NCBI RefSeq assembly: GCF_963675165.1
Contig: NC_087377.1
Location: forward strand, 61,001-125,000
Reading direction: 5' to 3'
DNA length: 64,000 nucleotides
DNA from: Halichondria panicea
Lineage: Eukaryota > Porifera > Demospongiae > Suberitida > Halichondriidae
The notes beneath the pieces were generated by a model that was not told where the DNA came from, ran no database searches, and saw nothing but the letters and a program-made list of their open reading frames with translations. The translations under genes were made by a program, and so were the position numbers. Below are positions 35,366 to 46,187 of this stretch, piece after piece; the first letter of the stretch is position 1, and every line of letters starts with the position of its first letter.

Positions 35366-37740
35366 ATGGCCAAGAGGCCACACTGGACCACGGAGGAGGT
35401 TCTACAAGACATCTTGAATGATGAGGAACCTGCAGAGGAGTGGGAAGAGGATATGGAAGAGGTAACAGCGGACAGGGATGAGCCAGTCATGCAGGGCAGT
35501 GACGAAGAATTTTCTGATTGGGATGAAGGTGGGGTCTAAAACTAAACTGAATACCGATATAATTTATTACAACGTACATGTAGAAATGGAGCCCCCGTCA
35601 ACAGACAGAAATCCTGCACAAGGTAAATTAAATTGTGACAGTGCCAATGAAAAGGGACCTTAACGCGGCAATAATTAAATTAAGCTATAGGCCAATTTAG
35701 TAGAAACAAAAAACATGGGCAAAAAATTTTTTTTCACAGGTGCTAACTTCAACCCTTCCTCTACCTACCTGTAAAAATTTGGGTCTCTACGAAGCTTTAA
35801 ACAGGTCAAGCGCGGACGTTGAAGAAACTCACCGAACGCTCATTTGAAATTTACTGTCTGCGTGAGGGGAAATTCCCTGGGAATTTCCCTATTATTGTTA
35901 ATTATTTTTAACAATAATTTATTAATAATTATAAGGTTAACAATTTGTACCAGCTATTGATAAATCCCTTCCTAGACGACACAAGTGACTACACAAGTGG
36001 TTCAAGCGACTCGTCACACGGTTTGTGCAATGTTATGAAGTACAATTACAATCAGTTAGACTACCACACAAAACTAATGTACAGCTAATTATTATTACCC
36101 TCATATTTATTTAGGCAATGAGCAACCTACCTGGAGGAGTGAATTGCACACCCTGACTATCAAGTCATTTGAGTCAGCAGTAGGACCAACAGTGGACATC
36201 TCAGAGAGGCCAGAAGAAGTGTTTCTGCTATTTTTTAACAATGGTCTGCAGGGACACATTGTGTGTGAGAGCAACAACTACGCTAGACATGTAATGGGAG
36301 AGGAGGCATACCGAACGTGGACTCAACTCACAGTTGAAGAGCTCCGGGCCTTCTTTGGATTCTCCATCCTCATGGGACTCAATCACCTGCCATCAATCAA
36401 TGACTATTGGAGCCGAGACAATCACTACCATGCACTATGCACCCATCACCGATGTAATCTCAAGGCAGAGATTCCGTGATATCTCCCGGTACCTGCACTT
36501 TGTGGACAACGACCATCTTGTTCCACAAGGTGATCCCTCGTACGATCGGTTAGGGAAGATCCGCCCCCTCATTGAGCACCTGGGTGAGAGGTTGGAAGCT
36601 TTGTACAACCCTACACAGAATGTAGCAGTGGACGAAGCAATGATTAAGTTTCAGGGGCAGTCTTCCCTAAAGCAATATATGCCTATGAAACCGATCAAAC
36701 GGGGGATCAAGGTATGGGTATTGGCATGCAGATAGTGCTAACGGCTATTTCCACAAATTTGACATATACACGGGGAAGCAAAAGAAGAGACAGGTTGGAC
36801 TTGGTGAGTATGTTGTCAAAACACTTACCGACGGGCTGAAGAAGAAAAATCACCACGTTTTCTTTGACAACTTTTTTATGAGCCCCAAACTTCTTAAAGA
36901 TATGGAGAAGGATGGGTGTGGTGTAGTTTACCACCAGGGCTGAAGAAACATGGTTTGAAGAAGAGGTACTATTGTGCGTGTGTGTGTATGTGTATGCTTT
37001 TGCGAGTGTGTGTATGTGTGTGTGTGTGTGGTGTGTGTGTGGTGTGTGTGTGTGTGTGTGTGTGGTATGTGGTGTGTGTGACTGTGCTAACTAACATTAT
37101 TTATCTCACCTTTGACAGAGGAGAATCCAAGATATTCCAGAAGGGACCACTGGTGGCATGTGCATGGCACAACAGCAAGGTGCTCACGGTCCTCTCAACG
37201 ACGTCGCAACCAGTAGCAACGAGATCCGTTCTCAGGCGTCAGAGAGACGGTTTAAGAATGCCTGTGAGTTGCCCTGATAGCATAATATTCTACAACAAGC
37301 ACATGGAAGGTGTGAACAGAGGGGACCAAATACGCGGATATTATTCCTGTCGAACAAGAAGTCGGAAGCTCTACAAGTATATATTTTATTTCCTATTTGA
37401 TGTTTCTATCATAATTATTTTACACACTAATTATACCTCCAAGCCGAATCAAAACGTAAAAGACTTCCGCCTCCAACTGGCCAAGGAGCTGATTGGCACG
37501 TACTATTCAAGGAGACTCCCAGGCCGCTCAAGTAGAGTCCAGCGCCCTCTTCAGCTCCAACACTTTCCTCTCAAAATGTGCCTGCAACCACCTGCAAAGA
37601 GATGTAAACGGGGATGGTGTGCGTTCTGCTGGAAGGACTCCAACAAGAGGACTGACAGATGTAACGAGTGTGGTGTCTGGCTTTGCCATGGTGGAAACCC
37701 AACATCAGACTGTTTCTATTTGTGGCATAAGAACTTGTAA
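35366..37740 (+). pseudogene. piggyBac transposase gene, copy 1, frameshifted
   Basis: The ATG at 35366 opens MAKRPHWTTEEVLQDILNDEE and an acidic N-terminus. Small exons follow (MEPPSTDRNPAQ; DDTSDYTSGSSDSSHG), then TWRSELHTLTIKSFE, VFLLFFNN, FFGFSILMGLNHLPSINDYW, AVDEAMIKFQGQ (first catalytic Asp), VFFDNFFMSPKLL (second Asp), GVNRGDQIRGYYS, and a Cys-rich C-terminal finger (CAFCWKDSNKRTDRCNECG; CHGG). Lesions: a frameshift near 36430, a 4-bp insertion at about 36727 relative to copy 2, a stop near 36930, and Asn in place of the first Asp of the GVDxxDQ motif. A GT microsatellite (37014-37080) lies in the following gap. Intact piggyBac enzymes cut and paste at TTAA. No TTAA-bounded ends were identified, so the element borders are unknown. 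Confidence 0.85.
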
Positions 37741-37929
37741 ATATTATAATTATTATCTTATTTACTGTTTATGATAATTATTATTTATTAGTACGGCTTC
37801 ATTATAGTCACATGATGTACGCTAATGATACACACTAATCATTATAATTATTTAAAGCAACAAAGCTACGCGTACATATATACGTACTGCATCGCTCGGT
37901 AGATTAATAATACACAGCCTATCACTCAC

Positions 37930-38000
37930 CTTGTGACACGTACGTTTGGTTGACTGCTCCACCACCTGAGAATCACACGCATCTGTGATCCAGCAATACT
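37930..38000 (-). CDS. Candidate internal exon of an unknown gene (copy 1)
   Basis: 71 bp bounded by a strong acceptor (ctttgtgtgtacag) and a strong donor (CACAAG/GTGAGT). One frame reads EYCWITDACDSQVVEQSTKR. The identical exon occurs at 47971-48041 in the duplicated block. No neighbouring exon could be tied to it. Confidence 0.3.
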
Positions 38001-38518
38001 CTGTACACACAAAGAAAGATGATGAAGGGTTCTTAGTACTACAAATTCTAGATACAATGAAAGCACCGCAGGTGCTGATGCCTCGGTGGAGATACCAAAG
38101 CTACATAACATAAAGCTACTAATAGCTACTAATAGCACATGATAAACAATTTAATTTTGCTGAGTTGGTAATGATCGACCATGATTGTTGTTAAAAACGA
38201 TTGATGCCCAAAAGTTCAAGTCTAAAGCTGCATTCAAGTAGCAGAGCCTTGCAGCTCTCTTCTCACTCTTGCAGCTACCAATAGCTAGCGTTCTATAGTG
38301 CAGAGCTAACTACTAAGTAGAGTAGCAACACTCGGTAAACAAGTTTGGCTACGTGTTCTTCTGAAAAGGCTGCAATGGCATTCCAAGTAAGCAAAACTAG
38401 GCATAACTCGAGAACGAAGCATTATTTGGCAAATCCACGAATTTAAATCCATGACTAGAAGCCTATAGAAACTCTTACTTGCACTTGATTCATCCTTGAG
38501 CAGCTGTAGCAGTCTACA

Positions 38519-38562
<44 letters not shown>

Positions 38563-39030
38563 CAGACACACTACCGTATACCTCGCTTGCGCATGCGCAC
38601 CGAGGCTATCTGCCATTCAGGCTGTATTATTTTATCAAAGTGTATCATAGGCCCTAAATAATACTCTAAATATCACTACAGTCAACATACAGCTTAGGAA
38701 GCTTGGTAGAGCTGGGCCACTGCAAGTGTTTCTTCGTTCACAGTCACACACGAGATCACATTTGTATATAAGCCACACCTAGTACATACAGTACCTGCAC
38801 ACAAAAAAGGTGAAGCAAAGCTTCTTAGGAGTTTAAACTCTACAGCTATGTGCTATAATTATACCAAGCACAATTAGTATTAGACTGTATGAAGCTTCTA
38901 GAGAATCGAAAAAGCCAAGTAACAAAGTGGAATTATACGCAACTACTACTTACCACTTGACAGAAGCAGATCACAGCCAAATTTTCGAGATAGTAAGCGA
39001 TTCGGGCATCATCTTGTAGATCTTTGACTG
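38001..39030. other. No clear gene; NRF1-like palindrome and ACGC/CA microsatellite
   Basis: 38516-38573 is an (acgc)n-(ca)n run on the plus strand. TGCGCATGCGCA at 38588-38599 is a perfect NRF1-type palindrome inside a longer imperfect one (cctcg...cgagg). The duplicate is at 48602-48613. Nothing else is supported. Confidence 0.5.
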
Positions 39031-39036
39031 ATCAAC

Positions 39037-39103
39037 TTGAGCTGCAATAATTGATCGTGTATGTACAGTCTTGTAGCACTACTAAATACACACATTATCT
39101 CGC
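39037..39103 (-). repeat. Inverted fragment of the satellite block 5' part
   Basis: Read on the minus strand it matches 2885-2955 closely (taatgtgtgtatttagtagt, then tgcagctcaagttga). A second inverted copy is at about 49047-49114. Confidence 0.85.
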
Positions 39104-39340
39104 GCTGTTTCTGCAACACAGTGGAAAGCTCGCGATGTTTTTATAACACAGCGGAAGGCTGCACAAAATCAAGTCAATCAATAAAACATGACCAAATAAA
39201 CAACTACAATGCTCCACAAGGCTTCCTAGCCTAACATTCCTGCAAACATGCAAGCTACAAGCAAGCAAAGAAACTCACCTCTTCCAGCAAGACACTGAGC
39301 TTCTTCTTCAAACGGGTCAGGTGGCATATCCGGCCTTCAA
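39103..39340 (-). pseudogene. Coiled-coil exon pair of the kinase-type gene (copy 1)
   Basis: Minus-strand exon at about 39278-39335 encodes ICHLTRLKKKLSVLLEE before a GTGAGT donor. About 120 bp on, a shortened 30-bp minisatellite exon follows. The copies at 49150-49352 and 55065-55240 are longer (FEGIRCRICHLTRLKKKL). A roughly 14-bp deletion relative to those copies disrupts the upstream end here. Confidence 0.4.
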
Positions 39341-39369
39341 ACTTCAAAGGAACTGAGCTTCTGGAATTA

Positions 39370-39939
39370 ACTGGATCTGAGAATATTTCAGGCCATTGAC
39401 GTCAGAGTCTCAGTTTCAGAGCTGGAGGTAAAGCCTTTGAAGTGATCCTTTGACGAGGCCTTGAATTCCAATTCTGGGTCTTCTCTTGCTCCACTTGAAG
39501 GAAAGGCTCTTGTCCCTCAACTCTCGATCAGAGGCAAAGGACAGGGCAAGGAGGAACACATCATCTCCTTCGCTGACTTCCTGACAGTGTAACGTGGGGT
39601 AATGGATGTTAGTAGATACTCTTGCACACATGCATAATTATAACAAAATTACTCACTTCTGCAAACCAGCATTCTTGGTGATCGAGGACTGAGAGAGATT
39701 TCACTGGTGCATGTATATAGCTCCATTAGTATGAGGACCTCGTGTACATCACTGGATATCTGCTTAGTAATGGATGAAATGTATGTCACAGAATACGAGC
39801 AATCAGACAGAGCCTTGGTGACAGCAATCTCTTGTTTGGTGAGGTAGACGTCAGCATCATTGTTCACTGCCAGTCTCTTCAGAGCTAGCTTGCGTCCATT
39901 ACTGGCTCTGACCACAAAGACGACATGCAGCAAAGCCAC
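39370..39939 (-). pseudogene. AAK1-like kinase N-lobe plus ZU5-like piece, broken (copy 1)
   Basis: Exon 39657-39939 encodes a NAK-family N-lobe: [21 protein letters not shown] (Lys of the VAIK position), LTKQEIAVTKAL (Glu), ISSDVHEVLILMELY. AAK1, BIKE and GAK share this pattern closely. The glycine loop is out of frame: GGFAA reads in one frame and VVRASNG in the next, consistent with one extra base near 39914. The next exon (ends 39580) encodes EVSEGDDVFLLALSFASDRE, then breaks because about 20 bp present in the 49-kb copy are missing near 39475. The frame resumes as ELEFKASSKDHFKGF, as in the 55.8-57.9 kb gene. No catalytic loop or DFG is present. Confidence 0.7.
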
Positions 39940-39964
39940 CTAGTGTGTGTGTGTGTGCGTGGGC

Positions 39965-40013
<49 letters not shown>

Positions 40014-40078
40014 TGTAGGTACTGTACAGTGGATTGCGCTTGCAACAGAATTTCACAATATGAAGATTATCGTTAATT

Positions 40079-40126
<48 letters not shown>

Positions 40127-40130
40127 GGGG
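39940..40130. repeat. Two (GT)n microsatellites
   Basis: Runs at 39942-40006 and 40081-40124, the first abutting the kinase exon acceptor, the second ending in a G9 run. Lengths differ from the paralogous site at 49984-50036. Confidence 0.9.
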
Positions 40131-40734
40131 GGGATGGTGTGGGAGGATAATGGCTGACAATACTTATATAGGACGGCTAGTACATTTTGTAAAAGAGCCG
40201 ACTTGGCGTTTATTAATTTGGCATCTCAGGCGTGTTTACTACAGCAATGAGGTTGTATCCTAAACAGGTTATGAGAAGTCTCACCCAGGTAAGGCTATAT
40301 GCAAGGCCAGGTCTAATCCCCTAGTCAGTGTGAGGACAACACTTCAAGAGTCAAATTAGAGTCAAATTGCCCGTACCTCCCGTGGGGAGGGGGGGGCAAC
40401 ACATTGAGAGGCATTATCACCTGATCATGATTATACAGTACAGGTAGTTGTCACCTGAGCTGAAACGGTACTAGACACTGGAGTGACACCAGAGTCACAC
40501 AATTCGTTGAGGTGTCCCTGTACCGAGGGGATAGCAGCAAACACAGAGGTCAAAGTGCACAGAATTGCAGGAGAGTTTGTAGCCATTTCAGCTTGTTGAG
40601 ATTCAGTAGCAGTAAGCTGTGCAAATTAATGATAGGCTTTCCAATAACTAAAGAATTGCATGGACAATCTCAACTATACATAAAACTCCCACTGAAAATT
40701 AATAAGTCATCAATTATTATTGTCTAGTCATATT
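40131..40734. other. No recognisable gene
   Basis: No splice-supported coding sequence or repeat recognised between the microsatellites and the third satellite block. Confidence 0.35.
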
Positions 40735-41898
40735 AAAGGTAGCGCTCACCTTTCCCCTGAGTTAGAGTGTTGGTCCATTGTGTCCAGTGCACCGTGCTAG
40801 CTAGTAGGACCACTCCAATGGATGTGCTCTCAGAGTATTAGAACTGTAATGAATGCACCACATGGCCAGTGGGTAAAGATCGTCAAACCATTAGACAAAA
40901 ATAATATGTTTCATTTTGTAGATTAAATTTTGATAAACCTTTACCAGACACGCTCACACACAAGATGGAGCTGGATATCTGGTGGATACTCCTCCAAAAG
41001 ACCAGCAGCAATGGATCACGAGGAAAAGAGCATCGCAGCGAGTACAAGTGAGTGGCTAGTCATGATCAAAAGTGGACCACCTAGTATAGTGTATAGGCTG
41101 CTTTAGATGACTGGCATTCAATATCTGCTAATAGATATCATTACTAGTGATCAAACTATACAGCCTCTGTGACAAATGCATCCATTGCTACACATTTGTT
41201 GATCCGTTACTTCATTGCGTACAGTGATGGAGAGCACGAGAGGGGCGGAGTCAGTGACAAGTTGCTATGACAACATATGATGGAGGAGTTACAAGGTGAC
41301 ACTGTGGAGTTTGTGTACAACCCATTGGACGTCTTGGACTCCAGATAAAGGAACACAATTAAGAAATAGTGAGTACTGCCGCGTGCAGAGTGTGACTCTT
41401 TCCCCCACCAAAACTGTGATCTGAGCATATCATGTGATAGGCCTTGTCTAGAGCTACAGAATGCATCTCTTAGTTTTGATATTGATTGCTTTTTAGTGAA
41501 GTTATGACCTCCTGAAAGTTGCTTAAATAATACATTTTATGGGGAAAGCGTTGTGTTAAATCAGGCCTAAGTTTGAGAGCCCTATAACTTGTGTCAGTCT
41601 CCAAGATAATGTGTGTAATTAGTAGTGCTACAAGACTGTACATACACTATCAATTATTGCAGCTCAAGTTGATTTGAAGAAATAAAAATGTTTAAGATAA
41701 TAATTGTTATGGTGGAATTATCTACTAGTGAGTGAGTGGTCTGATTGTTCTCTCACTTGTTAGATTCGTGAGGGTCAGTTGTTCACTCTGTTGGATGCTG
41801 ATGATGATCCACCCATTGGACGTCAGATAAAAATACAGTCGACCTAAGGAACAGTGAGTACTGCCGCGTGCAGAGTGTGACTCTTTCCCTAACCAAAC
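40735..41898 (+). pseudogene. Broken copy of the small gene and 5' satellite-block segment (copy 3)
   Basis: Corresponds to 1968-3190. Exon 1 has lost 55 bp right after ATGGAG (about 40965), which shifts the frame. Exon 2 (about 41764-41856) has an extra base in the cagataaaaatacag stretch and reaches a stop early. The donor GTGAGTACTGCC after exon 2 is kept. Confidence 0.75.
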
Positions 41899-43270
41899 GT
41901 TTTGTAGTTTGTGCTTTTTGCGCTGTACTCCCCCCTTGCATGTGTGACTGTTTTTTGTAGTTTGTGCTTTTTGCGCTGTACTCCCCCCTTGCATGTGTGA
42001 CTGTTTTTTGTAGTTTGTGCTTTTTGCGCTGTACTCCCCCCTTGCATGTGTGACTGTATTTTGTAGTTTGTGCTTTTTGCGCTGTACTCCCCCCTTGCAT
42101 GTGTGACTGTGTTTTGTAGTTTGTATGGTTTTTGCGCTGTACTCCCCTCTTGCATGTGTGACGGTGTTTAGTCACTAGCAATAGTTTTACGTTCCCGTGA
42201 GTGGGTTCAATTCACTAGCAATAGTTTTGCGTTCCCATGAGTGGGTTCAATTCACTAGCAATAGTTTTGCGTTCCCGTGAGTGGGTTCAATTCACTAGCA
42301 ATAGTTTTAAGTTGCCGTGAGTGCATGGGTTCAATTCACTAGCAATAGTTTTACGTTCCCGTGAGTGGATTCAATTCACTAGCAATAGTTTTACGTTCCC
42401 TTGAGTGGGTTCAATTCACTAGCAATAGTTTTGCGTTCCCGTGAGTGGGTTCAATTCACTAGCAATAGTTTTGCATTCCCGTGAGTGGGTTCAATTCACT
42501 AGCAATAGTTTTAAGTTGCCGTGAGTGCATGGGTTCAATTCACTAGCAATAGTTTTACGTTCCCGTGAGTGGGTTCAATTCACTAGCAATAGTTTTGTGT
42601 TCCCGTGAGTGGGTTCAATTCACTAGCAATAGTTTTACGTTCCCTTGAGTGGATTCAATTCACTAGCAATAGTTTTGCGTTCCCGTGAGTGGGTTCAATT
42701 CACTAGCAATAGTTTTGCGTTCCCGTGAGTGGGTTCAATTCACTAGCAATAGTTTTAAGTTGCCGTGAGTGCATGGGTTCAATTCACTAGCAATAGTTTT
42801 GCGTTCCCGTGAGTGGGTTCAATTCACAATCCACTAGCAATAGTTTTACGTTCCCGTGAGTGGGTTCAATTCACTAGCAATAGTTTTACGTTGCCGTGAG
42901 TGGGTTCAATTCACTAGCAATAGTTTTACGTTCCCGTGAGTGCATGGGTTCAATTCACTAGCAATAGTTTTACGTTCCCGTGAGTGGGTTCAATTCACTA
43001 GCAATAGTTTTACGTTCCCGTGAGTGGGTTCAATTCACTAGCAATAGTTTTGCGTTCCCGTGAGTGGGTTCAATTCACTAACAATAGTTTTGGTTTTTGC
43101 GCTGTACTCCCCCTTGCATGTGTGACTGTTTTTTGTAGTTTGTGCTTTTTGCGCTGTGCTCCTCCCTTGCATGTGTGACTGTGTTTTGTAGTTTGTGCTT
43201 TTTGCGCTGTACTCCTCCCTTGCATGTGTGACTGTGTTTTGTAGTTTGTGCTTTTTGCGCTGTACTCTCC
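41899..43270 (+). repeat. Satellite block 3: 53-bp / 40-bp / 53-bp
   Basis: 53-bp units at 41899-42168 (five), 40-bp array at 42169-43092 (about 23 units, several of the 44-bp gtgcatggg type), then 53-bp units at 43093-43270. A CA microsatellite follows (43274-43298). This block lacks the right-hand tail found in blocks 1 and 2. Confidence 0.95.
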
Positions 43271-43298
43271 CCACACTCACACACACACACACACACAG

Positions 43299-43610
43299 TG
43301 AAGGAGCCTCCATCACAACGCCAGCGATATTTCCATAGTCATGATGAGGTACGCTAGGGGGTGTGGTCTCAGCTTGTGTGTGGGTGTGTGTGTAACTGTA
43401 CATTATGCTGCATGTGAAATTGTCGTGTACTATAATTATATAAATACGACCACTTTCCCTCATCCCCCATTTCTCTGTAGACACGCTGTTTCTTATAATC
43501 ATGGACACTGATGGGATAAGTTGAAGATAATTATTGTCAAGAAAGTAAACACAAGCCCGGCCCGTTACCAAGGAAACATGACAACATTGATCATCATTGA
43601 ACATTTTTAG
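43299..43610. other. No recognisable gene
   Basis: The long minus-strand open frame here only continues satellite reading frames. No splice-supported exon seen. Confidence 0.35.
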
Positions 43611-43783
43611 CCTATGCAGTCATAAAAATTAATATTGTTGTATTTTTTAATTTCTATTGCTAAAAATTAATTATGACCAAGAGTGCATGCGCTCTTGTTA
43701 TGACATAATAATAATTATTACAATAAAAGTGGTAAAGATCATTAACTATATAAGTAAGAATTATGTGTATTTTATAAACCTTA

Positions 43784-43862
43784 CAGTCTCCATGAGAACC
43801 CGTGTCCTCTCACGAGATCTGATCTACTAGCCACACCCTTAACCACTAGGCCACACCCATTC
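43784..43862 (-). mobile_element. tRNA-related SINE-like sequence (copy 1)
   Basis: On the minus strand TGGCCTAGTGG is a perfect pol III A-box (43843-43853). About 45 bp on, GGGTTCTCATGGG is a weak B-box. The spacing suits a tRNA-derived SINE head. The cloverleaf is not intact, so it is not called a tRNA gene. The second copy is at 50232-50310. Confidence 0.4.
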
Positions 43863-44141
43863 TTCACCAATCTGTGTATTATCAGGAGCTCATAAATAAG
43901 TTTAATTTTGATGACGGCTCTCTTCTGATACTACACAGTTACAATACATTTATCATTGATAACATAGCTGGCATGTGCAATTGTGTGGACAGACATTGAC
44001 TCAACAAAGCATTCACATCAGGTATAATTATGGTGGATAGAGTGCTAGTAGTCACCACACAAACACTTATAATTGATAAAGAACAAATTAATTAAAAAAT
44101 AAATGCCATCAGTCACAGTTTATAATGGCTAGAGGATATTG

Positions 44142-44327
44142 TCAGGCTAGAGTCACTTGCAGTCTTCCCTTGAGGTCCTCAGCAATGTCAGCTCTACTGA
44201 TAACGGGAGACTCTAGAGCTGTTAACAAGTCCTCCAGTTGTGGACCACCTTGCAACCACTCTACGAGCATGTGTGTGAAACACTTGGTGACACTGTTGGG
44301 TCTTCTGGCATTCTCCTCAGCTATCAC
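44142..44327 (-). CDS. Death-domain C-terminal exon, partial gene (copy 1)
   Basis: Acceptor at 44328 (ctgcag), then VIAEENARRPNSVTKCFTHMLVEWL, LEDLLTALESPVISRADIAEDL and a stop. This is the second half (helices 4-6) of a sponge-type Death domain and the terminal exon of a gene. It closely resembles the terminal exon at 55784-55973 (LLEQWL...LIHALKSPVISRGDIAQQM). The first half of the domain and all other exons are missing in this block, so it is probably a fragment. The copy at 50588-50773 is nearly identical. Confidence 0.6.
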   Translation of the reverse strand: MIAEENARRPNSVTKCFTHMLVEWLQGGPQLEDLLTALESPVISRADIAEDLKGRLQVTLA

Positions 44328-44484
44328 CTGCAGTGTACATTGTTATTATAATGACATCATTCTGCACTATCCAAGTTCTACGGTATATCGGCTGAAATTA
44401 TGAATCATGTCAAGTTAATGAATTCAGTGGCCAACCAATTGCAACACAGCCACCCATACAACTAAAGAAACAAAACTACAACAG

Positions 44485-44710
44485 GGTTTCATACAGAGGG
44501 GGGGGGCCCTGGGATTTCCCACCCCCAGCCAAAATATCCCCCCCTTGAAATCTGAATATTAATGATGTCATAATAAAAATGTATATCCTTAAAAATGTCT
44601 ACAATCTCGTGAAATTAATTTTATGCACACAAAAAACCATGCACCTCAGATAACCATTCCTCAACAATTTTTCCGGGAAAGGACCCCCAGACCCCCCTCT
44701 AGACCAAGGA
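44485..44710. mobile_element. One end of the CAGGG MITE family
   Basis: cagggtttcatacag at 44485-44499 equals the inverted terminus of the 305-bp MITE at 11124, followed by a G-run and C-rich text. No matching right terminus was found, so the element is truncated or has a diverged end. The copy is at 50944. Confidence 0.55.
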
Positions 44711-46187
44711 ACAAGTACAGCAGCCATTCAGTGTTAGGTAGTGCCAGACCATCAAACCATCGCCTTGTCCATCAATATATACACGACCATCAACCTACAC
44801 AGAGAGCATAATTATGAGAGACTTGCCACACAACATAGCTAGCTACTCATTTGTGTGTATGCTGTTACAGTGGCTCCTCCACACACAATCAACCTACACA
44901 GAGAGTATGAGAGACACTATACACAATGGAGCTACTTATCTTTTGATGTGAAGAGACATCGACCTACACACCAAAGAAGCCAGCCATACTTACTTATCTT
45001 TACTTATCTTTGATGTCTCCACACAAAACAGTCAAGAGCACTAATAAATGATAGTAGTGGGCGTTGAGATCTGAGCCCCTCCCCCACATCTCCAGTCAAG
45101 CCCCACCCCCTTCAGTACCTACATTATACAGTGATGAGGTTAGTAATCCTCCCTGGGTCCCAGAGCAGCATGGCTTGTTTGTACCTGGGGGAGAGAGGAG
45201 ACAAAAGCAGTGAGAGAATGAAACACTAGTACAGTATCTAGTAGGAGGAGCTGTGTGTGTGCATTGTGGCTGCAAGAGAACAAGCAAATGCATGGTTACA
45301 TTGAGAGCGCAGTTCAAACAAAACCATCCACTCCACACAATACAATACCAGCCAATCACCACCACAGCTGACAACCATCAGCCTAGTATTATCAATACAC
45401 ACACAATACATAATATTATAACACCAGACAACAAAATTACACCCATAGCTGTTTGTGCTGTGCAAATCAATTCAACAGTGAAGACCACCAATTAATTCAG
45501 ATCATTATTATCATCATAATACCAGACCAGGAATGAATGCACTCCTGACCAGACAAATCATTATAATTAAATCACACATCATCACCAAACCAGACTATGC
45601 AACAAAATTTCGCAACCACAACAACCAATCAAATCATCCACAGAAGGACCACCACCAGTAGTTTCCTTGCACAATATTTGGTTGCCAAAAATTAATGATG
45701 ATCACCTTTGAGAAAAAATCACACACAAAACAAACACCAAATTGCAAAACTTTTCTAAAAATTAAATTCTACACTATTTTTTACCCCTGGGAACAGCTGT
45801 TGTCTGCTAGACTCTTCCAGGGCTTACTGTGGAAAGCCCTTCTTGTTCACTCACTTTCTGGTCCCTTTTCTTACCATTGAATTTACTGTACAAAAATACT
45901 CCCACTCACTACTTTCAATCTGACATCTCTACCTTACCAATAGGCTTCAGCTGCAGCTTCTCTTGGCTGCTAAAGAATCTGGGTGGGGTTGCTGCTGGAC
46001 TGAAGCTAGGACGCCTTCTAATTCTATCCACCGTCAAGGTACCCATATAAAGTAAAAAGCTTATATCATACAGAAATTTTTTTGATACAGACACTTGAAT
46101 ACTACTGTTGTTTTTATACCACCCAACAAACACAAAATATTTATAACATGAACAAACATTTTTTAATAATAATATAGAGCTGCAGGC

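Larger units (their letters stand above)
43610..44712. repeat. Low-copy repeat C, copy 1
   Basis: Matches 50085-51178 with small indels. It contains the SINE-like sequence, a Death-domain terminal exon and one end of the CAGGG MITE family (44485-44510). Confidence 0.85.

Noticed and set aside
39925-40263. Val-Cys-rich frames over GT runs (also near 36916-37100 and 55800-56081)
   Set aside because: Microsatellite translation artefacts.
7742-43604. Minus-strand open frames (HTCKGGVQRKKH repeats) through the 53-bp satellite, including a 188-codon one near 43038-43604
   Set aside because: Purely repeat-driven; all three frames read similar peptides in turn and the frames run into unrelated sequence.
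43784-43862. Functional tRNA gene
   Set aside because: The A-box is good but the B-box is poor and the arms do not fold into a complete cloverleaf; kept only as a SINE-like sequence.
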